DNA of 64,000 bases from Legionellales bacterium (lineage in GTDB: Bacteria > Pseudomonadota > Gammaproteobacteria > JAHCLG01), in contig JAHCLG010000006.1 of assembly GCA_026125385.1 (NCBI GenBank), positions 48,295 through 112,294 on the forward strand. The letters are read 5' to 3'. Below the pieces are notes generated by a model. It ran no database searches, was not told the origin of the DNA, and saw only the letters and a list, made by a program, of their open reading frames with translations. Both the position numbers and the translations under genes were made by a program. This document shows positions 62,993 to 64,000 of the stretch, one piece after another (within the stretch, counting starts at the first letter, position 1; each line of letters opens with the position of its first letter).

Positions 62993-64000
62993 ATGGCTGC
63001 CACCTCTGAATCTATAATAAAAAACTTCAATCTGCTATTTCTTTGGTAACTCTAGCAAATAATCTTCAACATGATGAAAATTTAGAGAATGCAGCTCGAA
63101 AAAAACCCTTTGAGGCAATATGGAAAACACTTGCTGAAGCAGGATGCGAGTATAACGCAATAAAAAATGTATATTATCCTTTTGCAGGTGTCGATGTTTT
63201 ACTTCCACTATTAATATTTCCGAACTGTTCTACACTTACCATAACTGGAGCTAATCATTTTGGAATTACTAAAAATGGAATTTCTCCAGACGTTACTCTA
63301 GAGAAGCTTGATAAAATTTATGCAGCATTTAATTTAGGATATGATCAAAGTCGAGATCTAGCTATGATGGGTGAGTCATTTCCACATGGACTACGCATTG
63401 CTCCTGTTGTTGTGCAACGATTAAGAAAAGTATTAGGCGCTAAAATAACAGAAATACGTGTAGATGAATTTGAAAACGCCTACCCACAAAATCCAGAGAA
63501 CATAAACTCAATTGACAATTCCTCAAAAAAAACTACCGCTGATCCGTTTATTCGCGAATATTGCCAGCAATGCACGATTAATTTCACTTTGGGTGATGAC
63601 AATACATCACGCGAAATTAGGATTATACCTTATTTCATAAATCCACCAGACGTCCACGATCCTACTCCGCACGATTATGTCTATAATAATCCAATTGTTA
63701 CATCAGCACTATCTCAACTAGATCCCGATGTGGTTATCTTAAAAGCTATCCCTGGTCTTTTTAAGTATCCAGATTTTCTCAAAGTAGCTTTAGGATTAGT
63801 GTACCGAGAAAATCAATGGGTAATTTCAGATCAATGCTGCAACATGATTAATGAGAGTATTCAGGGAGCTATAAATAAACCCAATCCTGTTTTTAAAGAA
63901 AATGCCATAGTGCATTCTTTAAATTTATCGCAATTTGAAGATACCACTAGCAATTCACCTTGGGGCTTTTTTAATCGGGAGTGTTTTGGTTATGGTAATA
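62993..64000 (+). pseudogene. unrecognised gene, frameshifted near its start and cut by the window edge
   Basis: The ATG at 62993 reads MAATSESIIKN and soon stops. Adding one A to the A6 run at 63019-63024 gives MAATSESIIKKLQSAISLVT and opens a frame that continues at least 325 codons to the edge. The frame includes KPFEAIWKTLAEAGCEYNAI, GVDVLLPLLIFPNCSTLTIT and SQLDPDVVILKAIPGLFKYP. No stop occurs within the window. Alternatively a TTG near 63043 could start it. I know no family; no signal peptide is evident. Low GC suggests accessory DNA. Confidence 0.6.

Overview
The window reads as AT-rich chromosome of a gammaproteobacterium. The gene content and gene orders (pepA-holC beside lptF/lptG, hemA-prfA-prmC, lolB-ispE-tRNA-Gln-prs-rplY-pth-ychF, a complete psp locus) are typical of that class. 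A CqsS/LqsS-type kinase, an OTU-like protease candidate, a protein with an effector-like C-terminus and many decaying genes and palindromic repeats point to a host-associated member of the Legionellales (Legionella, Coxiella or Berkiella-like). This placement is an inference from content; no rRNA gene is present.

Layout. 1-8.3 kb: cytochrome oxidase assembly genes (SURF1, a CxxxC membrane protein, SCO1), the LPS export permeases lptG/lptF (lptF appears frameshifted near its 3' end), pepA-holC, def and an outer membrane barrel. 8.4-13.1 kb: a phage-shock locus with divergent pspF and pspABC, a recognisable sigma-54 promoter, and an unusual tail (a second PspC-like protein, a DUF2807 'toastrack'-type protein, a DUF922 metalloprotease, tag). 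13.2-24.5 kb: valS, then an accessory stretch with an AAA ATPase, an OTU-like protein of apparently permuted order, the isoprenoid genes xseB-ispA-dxs, an IS3-family element and three gene relics. 24.5-36.8 kb: hemL, a PfkB kinase, dacB, a CqsS/LqsS-like kinase with an LqsR-like regulator, maiA, a DAO oxidoreductase, queC, a PadR regulator, a nitroreductase, and a DksA protein carrying a long histone H1-like tail. 36.9-47.8 kb: a JAMM-like protein, prmC, prfA, hemA, a HAD hydrolase, then the lolB to ychF block. 47.8-57.8 kb: photolyase, a two-component pair, nfeD/SPFH, the reverse transsulfuration genes and coaX. 57.8-64 kb: a methyltransferase, a broken tautomerase gene, an effector candidate, radA, a glycine-zipper lipoprotein, an orphan BrnA antitoxin, and a broken gene running off the right edge.

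The most distinctive signals are: four families of short palindromic repeats, some of which supply stop codons to the genes they abut; the extended psp operon; the CqsS/LqsS-like signalling pair without a synthase nearby; the OTU-like candidate; the DksA-histone fusion; and three genes that each look broken by one base, two of them in A-runs.
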